NCBI GenBank assembly: GCA_009193035.1
Contig: SWDT01000006.1
Span: forward strand, 310,001 to 374,000
Direction: 5' to 3'
DNA: 64,000 nucleotides
Source of the DNA: Halicephalobus mephisto
Taxonomy: Eukaryota; Nematoda; Chromadorea; Rhabditida; Panagrolaimidae
Shown: positions 46,528-56,968 of the stretch, piece after piece
How positions within the stretch are numbered: the first letter of the stretch is position 1
How the letters are laid out: every line of letters begins with the position of its first letter
The notes under the pieces: model-generated
What the model was told of the DNA's origin: nothing
Seen by the model: the letters and a program-made list of their open reading frames with translations, nothing else
The model's database searches: none
Made by a program: the position numbers and the translations under genes

Positions 46528-47216
46528 AAGGATCCAACTATAGTACCGTATTATGCCTGTAAAGTTGCGAAGTATACTTTAATTCATACGATTCCCCTTA
46601 ATGAGCTGAATACGATGGTGAAAATCCCAAGGTGCGGAAATAACTCTGTGAACCGCGCAATTCAGTTGTAATTTGTGCTGAATGAGATTTTCGTACAACG
46701 TGAACTTAAGTCTTGACACGAAACCTTGAGACACCATTGAAAATAATTTGAATAATTTTGGCAGATTTTACCGTTTGTTTTCAATCGTAATTTTCTATCG
46801 TTCAGTTTTGGCTATTATTTTGTATTGTTTGGTATTTATTTCAAGCATTAAATTCAATTTCTACGTGAAGATGAATCGTTCACGACTGTCGAAAATTGCC
46901 GCTACGGATTTAACGGCGATTGAATAGTGTCAGAGGGCCAGCTCCCGATTCAACGTATTTGTCGTCGGCATCTTAGTCTTAAGGTTAAACTCTATGATCT
47001 AGGTTTTAGGCTCTGGACTCTAGGCTCTAAGCTTAGGCTCAGTCTTTGGCTCGTGTGATATCTGTGAAAATTTCGGAAATTTATAATTTTGAACTAAGTT
47101 GTTTCCGCGCCCTGGGATTTCCACCATTGTATTCAGCTCGTTGAGGGGAATCGTATGAGATAATGTATATTTCGCAATTTCACGGGCATGATACGGTATT
47201 CTTACCAAGGATCCTT
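46528..47216. mobile_element. foldback element with ~120-bp inverted ends
   Basis: The left arm 46528-46645 and right arm 47096-47216 are inverted repeats at roughly 80-85% identity by eye (aaggatcc ... gcggaaataact against the complement of agttgtttccgcg ... ggatcctt). The ~450-bp centre has no transposase frame. It contains a run of taggct/ttaggc-like words at ~47000-47050. Likely a non-autonomous DNA transposon; the target duplication is unclear. Confidence 0.7.
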
Positions 47217-48468
47217 TAAATTGTACATAAAATTATGACTTTCCTTAAATTAATTTTTAGCGTGCACAAACTCCACTGCCAACTACATCCAAGACGATCG
47301 GCAAATCCACAAAATTCTCGCCGCAATCTAGTGCTTACTATCGGTGACAACTCGGCATAAACTATCATGGAATTTCGAAGATGAACAATCAAGACAAAAT
47401 AAGGGGACTTCTGCAACCGTTCATGTCTGAGTCGACAATAAAGAGACTCGACAAGGAAACCAAAATGAAATGTGAGGTGGTCATGAAATAAAATATCAAA
47501 AATGCCAAAATTCTGCCTCTTATCTGTTGACAAAGGACATAGACGACTTTTGATCACAGTTGCGTTTCTATTTCGGTATTTTTTTTTCACAATCCCCATC
47601 AGAAGAGCACCATATACCAAAAAATGCATAAGGTGACATACCTCGTCATGAACTGTCGCGAAATTCCAGATCATGTTTAGCGACCAATCATCTAATCATT
47701 GCAATGTGCGAAGGCTCGGACACCTATATGAACATCAAAAGCATTGTCGATGATGTGTATAATGAATTAACACGTTGACGACAATACGAGTCATTTCTGG
47801 GTCGTAAGTTGGTGGCACGTTGGGACAATACGACCCAGAAATAAATCGTAAGAAACGAACGCCAAAAACACGTTCGGTCGTCAACGTGTTAAAGAAGTTG
47901 AATTCTAAAATTAAAATTTGAAAAAACCGCGAAACCCTTATTTTTACAAGGTTTTCTACAATTTTGTAAATAATTAAAAAATCCTCGCACAGATTTCAAA
48001 GTGCAAGTGCATTCTTTGTTACACTTCCATGGAAGAATAAAATAGTCTGGAGAATTTTTTATATCATCACAGAAAGTAAATGAACCCACCGTGCCTGTGT
48101 GTTGATTTTTATCATTCTTTTTTTTCTTGTAGTTTTTTGCATTATTTTTGATATTAACTATTTCAATTTATTTCCTCCACCACCTACAATCTGATATATT
48201 CCGAAATTGATTTCATTCACCTCTTTGAAAAACATCTTTTTTATTTTTAAAAATGTTTAATTTTATACTATTTTCGATTGCAAATAAAATATAAAAGTCA
48301 TCTGGAACAAAGGAAAAAAGAAGTACCTAAATCCGATCAGTATTCGCCGAGCTGTAGCGTTTTTAAACCACTATTTTCTTCTGAAACATCTTATAACTAC
48401 TTTATGAAACATTAATTTTATGAAAAAATAATTGGAAATTTTACGTGTTCTTAGTGATTTCAAAACTG
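47217..48468. other. 3' flank of transglutaminase gene, with a MITE
   Basis: A minus-strand frame at 47674-47216 is not recognisable as a protein. The TTAA-flanked MITE at 47771-47888 lies within. The rest, up to the transglutaminase stop at 48469, is AT-rich. Confidence 0.4.
47771..47888. mobile_element. 118-bp MITE with TTAA target duplication (piggyBac-like)
   Basis: The perfect 12-bp terminal inverted repeats are CACGTTGACGAC (47771-47782) and GTCGTCAACGTG (47877-47888). TTAA flanks both sides (47767-47770, 47889-47892). A second internal inverted pair (tttctgggtcgtaag and tacgacccagaaata) makes the whole element fold back. A TTAA duplication is the hallmark of piggyBac-superfamily transposition. 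No transposase is present. Confidence 0.85.
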
Positions 48469-51400
48469 TTACGTGGTGTTACTAAGAATGACGTTGACGG
48501 ATCTGACGTAATGAGTAGCTGTCATGTTCTTGATTTGTCTGGAGTTTACGATGGCCACAAGGAGCTTTGCCCCTTCCTCTGTGGCTCTGAATCTGACGCG
48601 GATCTTTATCCGTCTTCTGGGCCCGACGATGCTGAAAAGATTTTTGTCCGCTTTTTTGTTTCCGCAGAACCCACCTCGGGAATCTGGAGACCCTACTTGG
48701 CTGAGACAAGTTCCCGTTGTGCAGAATCAGCTCCACGTCCTCCAAAGTGTTGTTAAGTGGGTTTTCGAAGATGACATCAGCAACGACAGGGACTCCGACT
48801 CTAGTCACAGTAGGGGCTTCTATGATGACACTAGAACCGGTGATCTGGAACTTCTCCTCGAGGAATACGGCTTGTTTGGTTTCTTTCACACTCGCGGAAA
48901 CACAAGCCCCCAGGTCTCTGAGGAAGCTGATGAGGGGGGCGTACTGGGAGACCGGGGTCTCGAGTCTGATGGTCTCCCCTCCCCGGGGTTCCAGGACCAG
49001 TGTCTCATGCCAACGGCTGACTTTGACCGACTGGGTGCCTGTGTGGAACAACGTGGCGATTTCGACGTACAGATTCACCGTTCTCGAAGAATTCGACCAA
49101 TTTTTGACGGATATATCCACAACTATGTCGTCGCCGTAAATGACTTTGTCGATTTCCTCCACAAGCACCTCGATGTCTTCTAGGATGTTCTCCTCCACTT
49201 CTTTGCCATACAGTAATCTTATTCTTTCGTGTCTCTCTGCTGCTCCTGCGGACTTCAAAGCCTTAATGTGGACCAGTCTCTCTCCGTTACTCCCTTCCCT
49301 GCCCTTGTACTCCGAGGTCAGGTCCGTGGGGTAGCCGTAGTTCCTGGGGTTCGGGGTGAGTAAGGCCCTCCCGATGTCGTAGATATCATTTTTGAAGCAA
49401 GTTGTGATCAGCTTCAGTTCCCCCGTCGTCGGATCCTTCTCGTAGAACCATCGAACCAAATCTGCATTGACTTCAGAATAGATGAACCATCCGTCATACG
49501 GTAGGTCCAACCGACCTTCGCGAATGGCTTTGACGGACATCGGACCGCATTGGAAGAGCTCTGGAAAAGATGTAGATGAGAACAAACAGTAATTACCAGA
49601 AATCGTCTTGAGACCAATCACTCGATTTTATAGATTACTTAATAACTTATCAGAATTATATTTGTTGGGACAGAAACTATACTAGAAAGGGAACACCTGA
49701 AGCGATAGCCTAAATATCAGGGACCGTGGAGTGCTGTAGAGCGTAAATAGGATTCTTCGTTGTCTTGTGTAAGAGAAAGTAAAAAAATTATATCTGTGCC
49801 TTATTCTTTTAGTAAAGATTATTAGTATTGTTATATTGATGTATTCACTGGGTATTGCACGAGCAAGTCAGGGGAATGATCTCGAAGGGAAATACCCACG
49901 TACTAGCACAGGTGATTTGTAGTCACTTACGACTGACCGGAATGGGGCAGACTCGATCACGTTCAGTACAAGTGATTGGAATTACCTGTGAGACGGTGGG
50001 GATACTGTCCACACGGCACACCGAGTCTTGACTAGTTCTTGATATGTGGTCATTCTGTCTAGTCTTACTATTCCTTGCATAAACAACAAACCTACATCCT
50101 TCACCTCTCGCAACCACACCGCTTTACGGAGATCTAACAATTATACCTCTACTTTTTATCTTAACAGTATTACTGTATTATATCTTCTAGTGCCAAGATA
50201 ACTAGAAAAAAATCAAATTTGAAAACAAAAATAAACGTTATTTTTGAACCTAATGCTACAGCAACTCATTGGAGTAGTAATAACTTTTGCAATTTAATAA
50301 ATAATGTATAATTTTAAAATCCTCAAAAACCTACTTTCAGATCTTTCTTGAGGAGTGGCATCGACGACTTGCCATCCGTCGTAGCTCGAATCTGGCAAAT
50401 CCCTCCTTCTTGTCCAGATTTCCGTCCAGATGTGGAAGTTCCAGGAGGACTCCCACTCGATTCCATCGACTCCTTTGATGGAGACGAAACCTCCCTCGGG
50501 GGTCTTTACGTAAGCCCTGTCAACAGTTAGCGACATGTCGGCATCATGAGCGCTCTCAATACAGGTTACAGTACGACAAGGGATCCCGATGGCTCTTAGA
50601 ACTGCAAAGTTACGTTATTTAAGAATCCTTCGATATAAAACATCAGAATAGTGACTAGATTCGACAACTAATCACTTTTCTCAGTCACTATCTTGAGGAT
50701 TTTTTCAGAAATAGGATAGTGACTGGAAAATAATAATTAATTTCAAAATTAGACACTATTCCAAATGATTTCTTCTAATGTAAATTGCCAGAATAGTGAC
50801 TGGAAAGATGATTCCGCTTAGTCACTATCCTTGAATCTTCAACAACAGCGACTTACTGGTCACGAAGGAACAGGCGTATACCCAGCATTGGGCGTACTTG
50901 ACCTGTCTCTTGGATTGCATGAATTCCTGGATAATCTCAGATGTCCCCATCCACAGAGTTGGGGGTGTACCGTCTTCGGGGATCTCCTTGTCCCAGTTCC
51001 CTCTCAACAAGTACCTGTTGATGGCGAAACTGAGTTTCCTAGTGACTCTGATGACACTTCCTCTCTCGTCCATCGTCAACCCAGGTTTGTCGTTCAAGTA
51101 GTTGTTTGTCAGGATCGTCAACAGGAAAATGGAGACTTTGAGGGTGTTCTCTTCAAACTGAGAATGCATCCAAGGTCTCTTCGAGAAGGAGTACTTCTCT
51201 CTCCCGACCGCCGTTCCGGTGAAGTACAGTTCCCCGTCTTGGAAAAGGTAGGCTTCTCGGAGTTGTCTTTGAGGAAGATATACGTCATCTTCTTCAAGAA
51301 AATTTTCCACAAATAATTTCGCCATTTAAATGTTCCTCACTTTCACCGCGAAAATTCAGATTACGGTACGCGCGATTTTTAAACAGTCATTTTTTTTGGG

Positions 51401-52923
51401 ATTTGAATCTTGAAGCGAAATTCTGACACTACAGTACGATAGAATGCAATTGTTTAAGAAAGTTTCACTCTCACCGCGAAAATTCAGATTACGGTACGCG
51501 CGATTTTTAAATACTTTTTTTTTGGATTTCGAAGCGAAATTTTCAAATTACGGTATAGTGGGGTTTTTAAATAGAATTACTTAATAAAAATGGACTCACC
51601 TACTACGAAAGGATTAAAAATACAGTAAATTACCGGGGCGTTGAGTCTTGAATAAAAAGTTTCTTCCAATTCGCTTGTTTGGTTTCGGGATATCCAGAAT
51701 CCAGACAGAATTCTTAATTTCCAACAGGCAATGGGAGCTCTCGAAGGGAAAGTCAATCGAACGTCGACGGAGGATTGTCCGATCTCGATCACATCGGCCT
51801 TCCATTGGTTGTGGTCCAATCTGACTTCTTCGGTCGATCTTACCCGGACCCGTCGGAACCGGTCCTCTTCCTTCACGAACACCCTCTCGTCTAGTTCGAA
51901 CTCCAGAACAAGCACATGGACCTCCGGATTGAAGGTTCTGCCAGAAGTCTTGAGTTGGAGTCTCACAGGGAACCCTCGACGGACCACTATTTTAGAGACA
52001 TTCTGCCACCGATACTTCGATGTAAAATGAGTTTCGGCGTTCTCTAAGGGCTTCAAATCAACGGCGTGAACGTCGATCCAGTCTAAAAATGGATAAAAAA
52101 GACAAAAAACTAAAAAAATCAGTTTTTCTAATTTATTTCATCTAATTCAAATTCCAAGAGTTGTTATTCATCTTTTAAAAAATTTGCATTTGCTCTCACT
52201 ATGCAAATTCGCATGATTTTTTAGCTTCAAATTTACATAAAACTTGTTAGTTAATATTAAAACTTTTCTCTCCAAGATTCCTCTAATTTAAAATAAACAA
52301 TAAGACCGAAAACACCATTTTTGGCCTTCAAACAATGATACTAGTATTCCATCATCAAAGTTAACTACCAGAGTTCAACATCAGAATTCGATATAAAAGT
52401 TAACTATCAGAGTTCAACATTAAAGTTCAAAATCAAAGTTAACTATCAAAGTCCAACATCAAAGTTGATCATCAAAGTTAACTACCAGAGTTCAACATCA
52501 GAATTCGATATAAAAGTTAACTATCAGAGTTCAAAATCAAAGTTGATTGACGGTTAATTTTTACGTTGAACTTTGATGATCAACTTTAATTTCTAATTCT
52601 GATGTTGAACTCTGACAAAGTTCGAAATCTAAATTTAGGCTATTCGTGGCAAGATACAAGTCATATTTTCATTCAAAAATTTTAAATATCAAGTTTCATA
52701 ATTCTAAACAGACTTTCGAAATAGAAAAAATCCATAAGTTTTGTCTTGGAACGAAAAGCCCGAATTCCATCCTCAAATCCTGATCACCAATTTCGACAAA
52801 AATCCTACTGTAGATTTCTGTATTCCAAAATTGTCAATTTTCAAATTAAAAAAATTAATCCGTAAAAATTAAAAATTTATTTCATAGATAAACCACAAAA
52901 TTACCGTAAGACTTACCTGGCAT
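48469..52923 (-). CDS. transglutaminase (animal TGM/annulin type), catalytic triad intact
   Basis: Six minus-strand exons: 52923-52917, 52082-51600, 51291-50857, 50601-50335, 49560-48675 and 48631-48469 (2241 nt, 746 residues; vertebrate TGMs ~690-820). The family makes Gln-Lys isopeptide crosslinks or deamidates Gln. An N-terminal beta-sandwich ends YCIFNPF. The catalytic core has VKYAQCWVYA (Cys ~299), SSWNFHIWTEIW (His ~365) and YDGWQVVDATPQE (Asp ~389), followed by QCGPMSVKAI and two C-terminal barrels. The acidic LLYGKEVEENILEDIE region lies after the core. There is no signal peptide, so it is probably cytosolic or exported by a non-classical route. The 43-nt last intron (48674-48632) is needed to keep the final barrel in frame. 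The 7-nt first coding exon is the weakest part. Introns carry the palindrome repeat and nested LTRs. Confidence 0.93.
49663..50166 (-). mobile_element. solo LTR-like element B, copy 2, split by LTR-A copy 3
   Basis: It starts TGTTGGGACAGAAAC and resumes after the inner insertion as attataccTCTAC...TTAACA. This matches the other end of copy 1 in reverse. The flanks are ATATT (49658-49662) and GTATT (50167-50171), a 5-bp duplication with one change. The element lies in transglutaminase intron 4 (50334-49561). Confidence 0.6.
49829..50139 (-). mobile_element. solo LTR-like element A, copy 3 (311 bp)
   Basis: The plus-strand ends are TGTTATATTG and GATCTAACA, i.e. TG...CA with TGTTA/TAACA. The flanks AGTAT (49824-49828) and ATTAT (50140-50144) are a likely 5-bp duplication with one change. 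It lacks the foldback found in copies 1 and 2, and so probably shows the empty site near 49925. Confidence 0.65.
50643..50832. repeat. palindrome array J in transglutaminase intron 3
   Basis: The boxes run aatagtgact, cactatc, ggatagtgactgg, cactatt, aatagtgactgg, cactatcc over ~190 bp. They fill most of the 255-nt intron 50856-50602. Confidence 0.8.
51338..51571. repeat. three copies of a ~45-bp repeat in transglutaminase intron 2
   Basis: The phrase ttcaccgcgaaaattcagat followed by tacggtacgcgcgattttt occurs at 51338-51385 and 51467-51511. A diverged third copy (aattacggtatagtggggt) is at ~51533-51571. Confidence 0.8.
52340..52625. repeat. minisatellite in transglutaminase intron 1
   Basis: About ten diverged units of ~22-28 bp (tcaaagttaactatcagagttcaacatc) run first in one orientation and then, from ~52560, in the other (gttgaactttgatgatcaac). 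Confidence 0.7.
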
Positions 52924-53387
52924 TTTTAATTTTTAAAATATTTTTTAAAATTCGTATCTTTTTCTAAAATTTTTCCGAAAAACTTTAATTTGAAGCAATT
53001 TCTCCCGGTGATTCATCCAAAACGAAAAAAACGTTCTTTACAATTTTTGTGATTTCAAAAATTAAAAATAATAAAATTTTATTTTTTATTTTGAACAATA
53101 AATAATTTCTGATTGTCTATTTACGAAATATTGCCTTATCTTTGGTTTTAATTAATCGTCGTAGGAACCGTTATCACCGACTCATAAAAAAAGTAGATTA
53201 AATTCCTCAACTTTGGTCTCAACACGAAAAATAATTTTTTTATAATTTCAATAAATTATTTTTTCTATTTTTTCCATTTAGACAAAAACAAAAAATTCTT
53301 TAAAAATTAAAAAAAAACATTCAAAAATTATTCAAAAAAGAATCCATTATTCGTGTCGGGACCAAAATTGAACGACTAAACCCACTC

Positions 53388-54737
53388 TTAGGAGACGTCC
53401 ATGAGAGAAGGGGGTTTTCTCCTCATCTCCTCCTCCTTTACTTTGTCGTCCAAAGCCTCCAGACTGAGAACGGCAATTTCTGTCTGAGCTAGGAACTTTT
53501 CAAATTCAGAAATTTGACGATTGAGATCATCCACTTGCTGAGACAACGAAGGTAGCTGAGAAATCCTGTCATGCATATGACAAACCGCTTCCCAATGTTC
53601 ATTGATGTCTTGCTGAACCGACGACATCCTCGTCGACGTCTGATTCGCCAATCTCGTAGCCTGTTTGTTCAGGTTTCTGATTTGATAGAGACCTAACTTG
53701 TACCGGAAAAGGAGGTCCTGGCCTTGGTCATTGGAGGTCAACGAAGTCAGAAAGTTATGAGCAAGACTGAAATTTCATCAATTACGGTAAAATCCATTTT
53801 TTTCGAAAAATAACCAGCAATCTATGAAATAAAAAGACACAATTCCATTTTCGTTTTTTATATAATTATATATGGAAACCATATCCTATAAACCTCCTAC
53901 TCCAGATATACTACTATTTTTAAATAATATAAAAAACACTACCATCCCCAATAGTTACTTTTAAATTAGTCCAAAAAACCATTATTTTTCACAAATAATT
54001 TTCATTTTTGTTTATGAATTTTCCGCTGATTACTCATGGTTATTTTCGAAGGTTATTTTGACGCCAAAGAACCATGATAGGACATTTCTGTTCCAATTTC
54101 TATACCTTTAATTTAAAAATCAAAAACCATTTTAAATAACTTTGGATTTGTTATAAAATATTTGTAAAAGTCATTTTAGATAAGTTCGCATTTTTTAAAT
54201 AAAGTTTTTATATAGGATTTAATATATCCTTAAAATCCAGGATCTATGGGTTTTATTGCAGTGTTCTAAGTGCTTTTTGCAGAGTTCCAACCTCAGAATT
54301 AGGACAAACGCTTGGAACAGAAATGTCACACAATCCAGAAAACACAGGATACTAAATTCCGTAATCCCGGGAATTCATTAATCTATAAAACCAAAGAATT
54401 CTAATGCGATTTGCAACGAATGCCATTCATTCCTCATTTGTTTTCATTGAGGATGACTAATTAATGATAACACAGAACGCACAAGCGAAGCATGTCAATC
54501 AAAACCGATCTTGTTTTACATCTCGGATTTCCCGTTATAAAACTTAATTTTTACAAACCATTGTCCGTTCGAAATCCATTCAAAGGACCAGAAATAATCC
54601 TCATCAGAACCAGATCCCGTTACTTACGTCTCTGTCGACGGAGTTCCGTCGCTTATGCCCAAGGCAGCCGGAATGTGAGGGAGTTCTTCATACAGAGAAT
54701 TCAATACTTGCCTCAAGGAATGTAGATTCAAATTCAT
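53388..54737 (-). CDS. dsbn-1: dysbindin (BLOC-1 subunit), short nematode form
   Basis: Two minus-strand exons, 54737-54628 and 53766-53388 (489 nt, 162 residues). The ATG directly follows an acceptor (ttttttgtag), suggesting trans-splicing. Dysbindin is a coiled-coil subunit of BLOC-1, which acts in lysosome-related organelle and synaptic vesicle traffic. The signature is the block beginning HWEAVCHMHDRISQLPSL and continuing QISEFEKFLAQ...VLSLEAL. It parallels human dysbindin HWE...LQQLPAL...LEASFEEVENNLLHLEDL. The long C-terminal tail of vertebrate dysbindin is absent. It starts 263 bp after the kinase stop and ends 465 bp before the transglutaminase start, all on the minus strand. Confidence 0.82.
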
Positions 54738-54999
54738 CTACAAAAAATTAACTTAAAAAATAAAATTTCAAAATACAATTCTGGTCTTTTAACCAATTAT
54801 TTTACAAAATTTCAAAGATCAATGGTTTATTTTCCTGTTCTTTTTACACCCAATTTCCTTATCTAAACCCAAAATTCGATATGAAAACAATGCATGAATC
54901 ACAGATCTGGCACCGAAGGAATGCAGAAGCGGCTAAGCGACTGGCTAGGCGAAATGCGACAATATAGCTATTGCGTCGAGTTGTGGCTAGTGAAGTTAA

Positions 55000-56379
55000 T
55001 CAAGTGATCGATTTTTTCCTGAATATTTCCAACGAGAGCAGATCATTGGCTGTGGGGCGTTTTGAAGGTTCCCAAATGAGCATCTTCGATATCATACTGG
55101 CCAAAGGAGCAGGGGTTCCCCTCGGGAGCTCGTATTCGATCTTGTCGTCGCTGGCCATCTTGTAGAACAGAACAGCCGGCTCAATGTCAGCGTAGGGGGT
55201 CCTTCCCGTGAGCATTTCAATGACAGTGATCCCGACACTCCAGATATCGGCTTTTTCGTCGTAAGGTCTGCTCCTCCTGAAGATCTCCGGGGCAGTGTAG
55301 TGGGGGGTTCCTTGGTAGTCCGTGGAGCTGAGAGAAGCGAGAGCTCGGAGAAACTGGGCGGACCCGAAGTCCCCGATCTTGACCACGACGGGCATCTGAG
55401 CGGTCCTCATGATATTCGCGGATTTGATATCCCTGTGGACGATCCCGAGATTGTGGAGATAAGCCAACCCAGAGAGGACTTGTCTGGTCGTGTCCGTCGT
55501 CTGTCTGGGAGGAAGGGGACCGACTTCCCTGATCTAGAAAAACAAAACCGATAAAATTAATAAAAATCAACAACTGACCACGTCGTACAAACTTCCACCA
55601 GTCATGAATTCCATGAATATCAACACAAAGTTTTCCGCCACTACTGCTCCTCTGTACTGGACAATGTTCTCGTGGCTCAACCTCGACAACAATCCGACCT
55701 CGTCCCTCAGGGAATCCATCTTAGTTTTGACAGCATTGGCATCGCCTCTGGCGAAGATCTTCTTGAGGACAAGTTTCTCTCCCGTGTCAAAGTCGTAACA
55801 GACATACACGGATCCGTGCGCTCCGGTCCCGATTTTGGAGCCTTCCTTGTAAGCTTCCGGAGGCAGTCGTTCAGGCAGTTCTGGGAGATTCGCGAGTTTC
55901 GAGAGATCCATCGTCCCCGAGCCCACGTTCGTCCTCGCAGAAGTAGCAGCATCTGAAGCCATGTCATTGATGAAATCCCCTATTCTGTAAACCCCTCGGG
56001 AATCTGGCTTCAGAATCACGTCTTCTTCTTCCTTGGGAGAAACCGTCAGTCTAAACTTGGACTCTCTGTTCCTCATGTCGTGAAGTCGGATCAGATTATC
56101 CAATTCGCTCTGACTGTTGATCTTCTGAAGGTAATCGTAGGAAATATTAGAATGAAATATGTTCAGCGACATCCTGTATCGCCTCATTAGGATATCTTCC
56201 AAGTCTTTGAGTTTGACCGGCCTCTCCATGGTGATCTTACATCGGTCAACCTCCGACTTCACGACAATTACAAGTTTCTTGGTGGTAGGTTTAATCGAAG
56301 ACGGGCCCAGAAACAGATCACGCAGAGATTCCTGGAGGTCACTTGTATCCGGCAATTCGTTCTGCTTCCCCGCCGTCAT
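55000..56379 (-). CDS. MEKK2/3-type MAP kinase kinase kinase
   Basis: Two minus-strand exons, 56379-55579 and 55533-55000 (1335 nt, 444 residues), with a 45-nt intron. MEKK2/3 activate MAP2Ks such as MEK5 and MKK4/7 and use a PB1 domain to bind MEK5. Residues ~34-115 read as PB1-like (KKLVIVVKSEVDRCKITMERP...). The kinase domain is ~178-440. Features include the glycine loop IGTGAHGSV (183-191), the VAIK-type lysine at ~206 (LVLKK), HRDIKSAN (300-307), DFG (322-324), GTPHYTAPE, and WEPSKRPT. All key catalytic residues are present. The protein is shorter than human MEKK2/3 (~620-650) because the middle linker is short. An acceptor (aatttcag) ~45 nt before the ATG suggests a leader junction. 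Confidence 0.92.
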
Positions 56380-56968
56380 TGTGGAAGCTCTGAACCTCAA
56401 AACCCGTCTTTTGGATCTTCCTGAAATTACTAATATAAGCTACACATGAGGTTCATATATCATATGACGGAATAACAAAAGATAAGAAAGAATCAATCAT
56501 TAATGAGAAAATTTGAATCGTAAAGAAAATAATTTTTGTATAAGCAAAAAGTTCAACGTTCTTATCAAAGTCGGGACGACTAAGAAAGACGGAACTGAGG
56601 AGATTAGTCAGCGCACCCAAAAATTAAAAAAATTACTTTAAAAAGTAATAACGGAAAAAGTGGTTTCAGACCGTTGATTGCGGTTTGGCCAAGCGATTAC
56701 ATTTTCGTGGTGAGACCAGAAAGGCCAATCGGCAAATCTCCGATTATCCTTTTTGATCGATCACGAAAAGAGTTTTGTTTGTCTTTGTTCCATAATTGCG
56801 GAAGGAAAGACGGGTCCCGCGGATTGTTTTCTTCGATCCTGACATTGAAGGAAATTCAATTTCGCATCCGTCCATCGGACGTTTTCCTGGTTTATTTTTG
56901 TATTTTTTATCTAAATCATGTTTTCCTGACGATTGTGCAAGTGCCAGATACCGTTGGGACTTTGAAAA
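56380..56968. promoter_or_regulatory. divergent intergenic region between MEKK and chondroitin synthase genes
   Basis: A 589-bp head-to-head gap. The 5' part is AT-rich and contains ttcatatatcatatga. The 3' part (56670-56960) is less AT-rich and probably includes the 5' leader of the plus-strand gene. I cannot place promoters. Confidence 0.4.

Noticed and set aside
47000..47050. Internal telomere repeat (TTAGGC)n
   Set aside because: Only two exact TTAGGC words and several variants, not tandem at 6-bp spacing; it does not qualify as telomeric.
47216..47674. 152-codon minus-strand frame as a transposase or gene
   Set aside because: No DDE/DDD motif or other recognisable pattern. It starts inside the end of a foldback element and its composition matches intergenic DNA.
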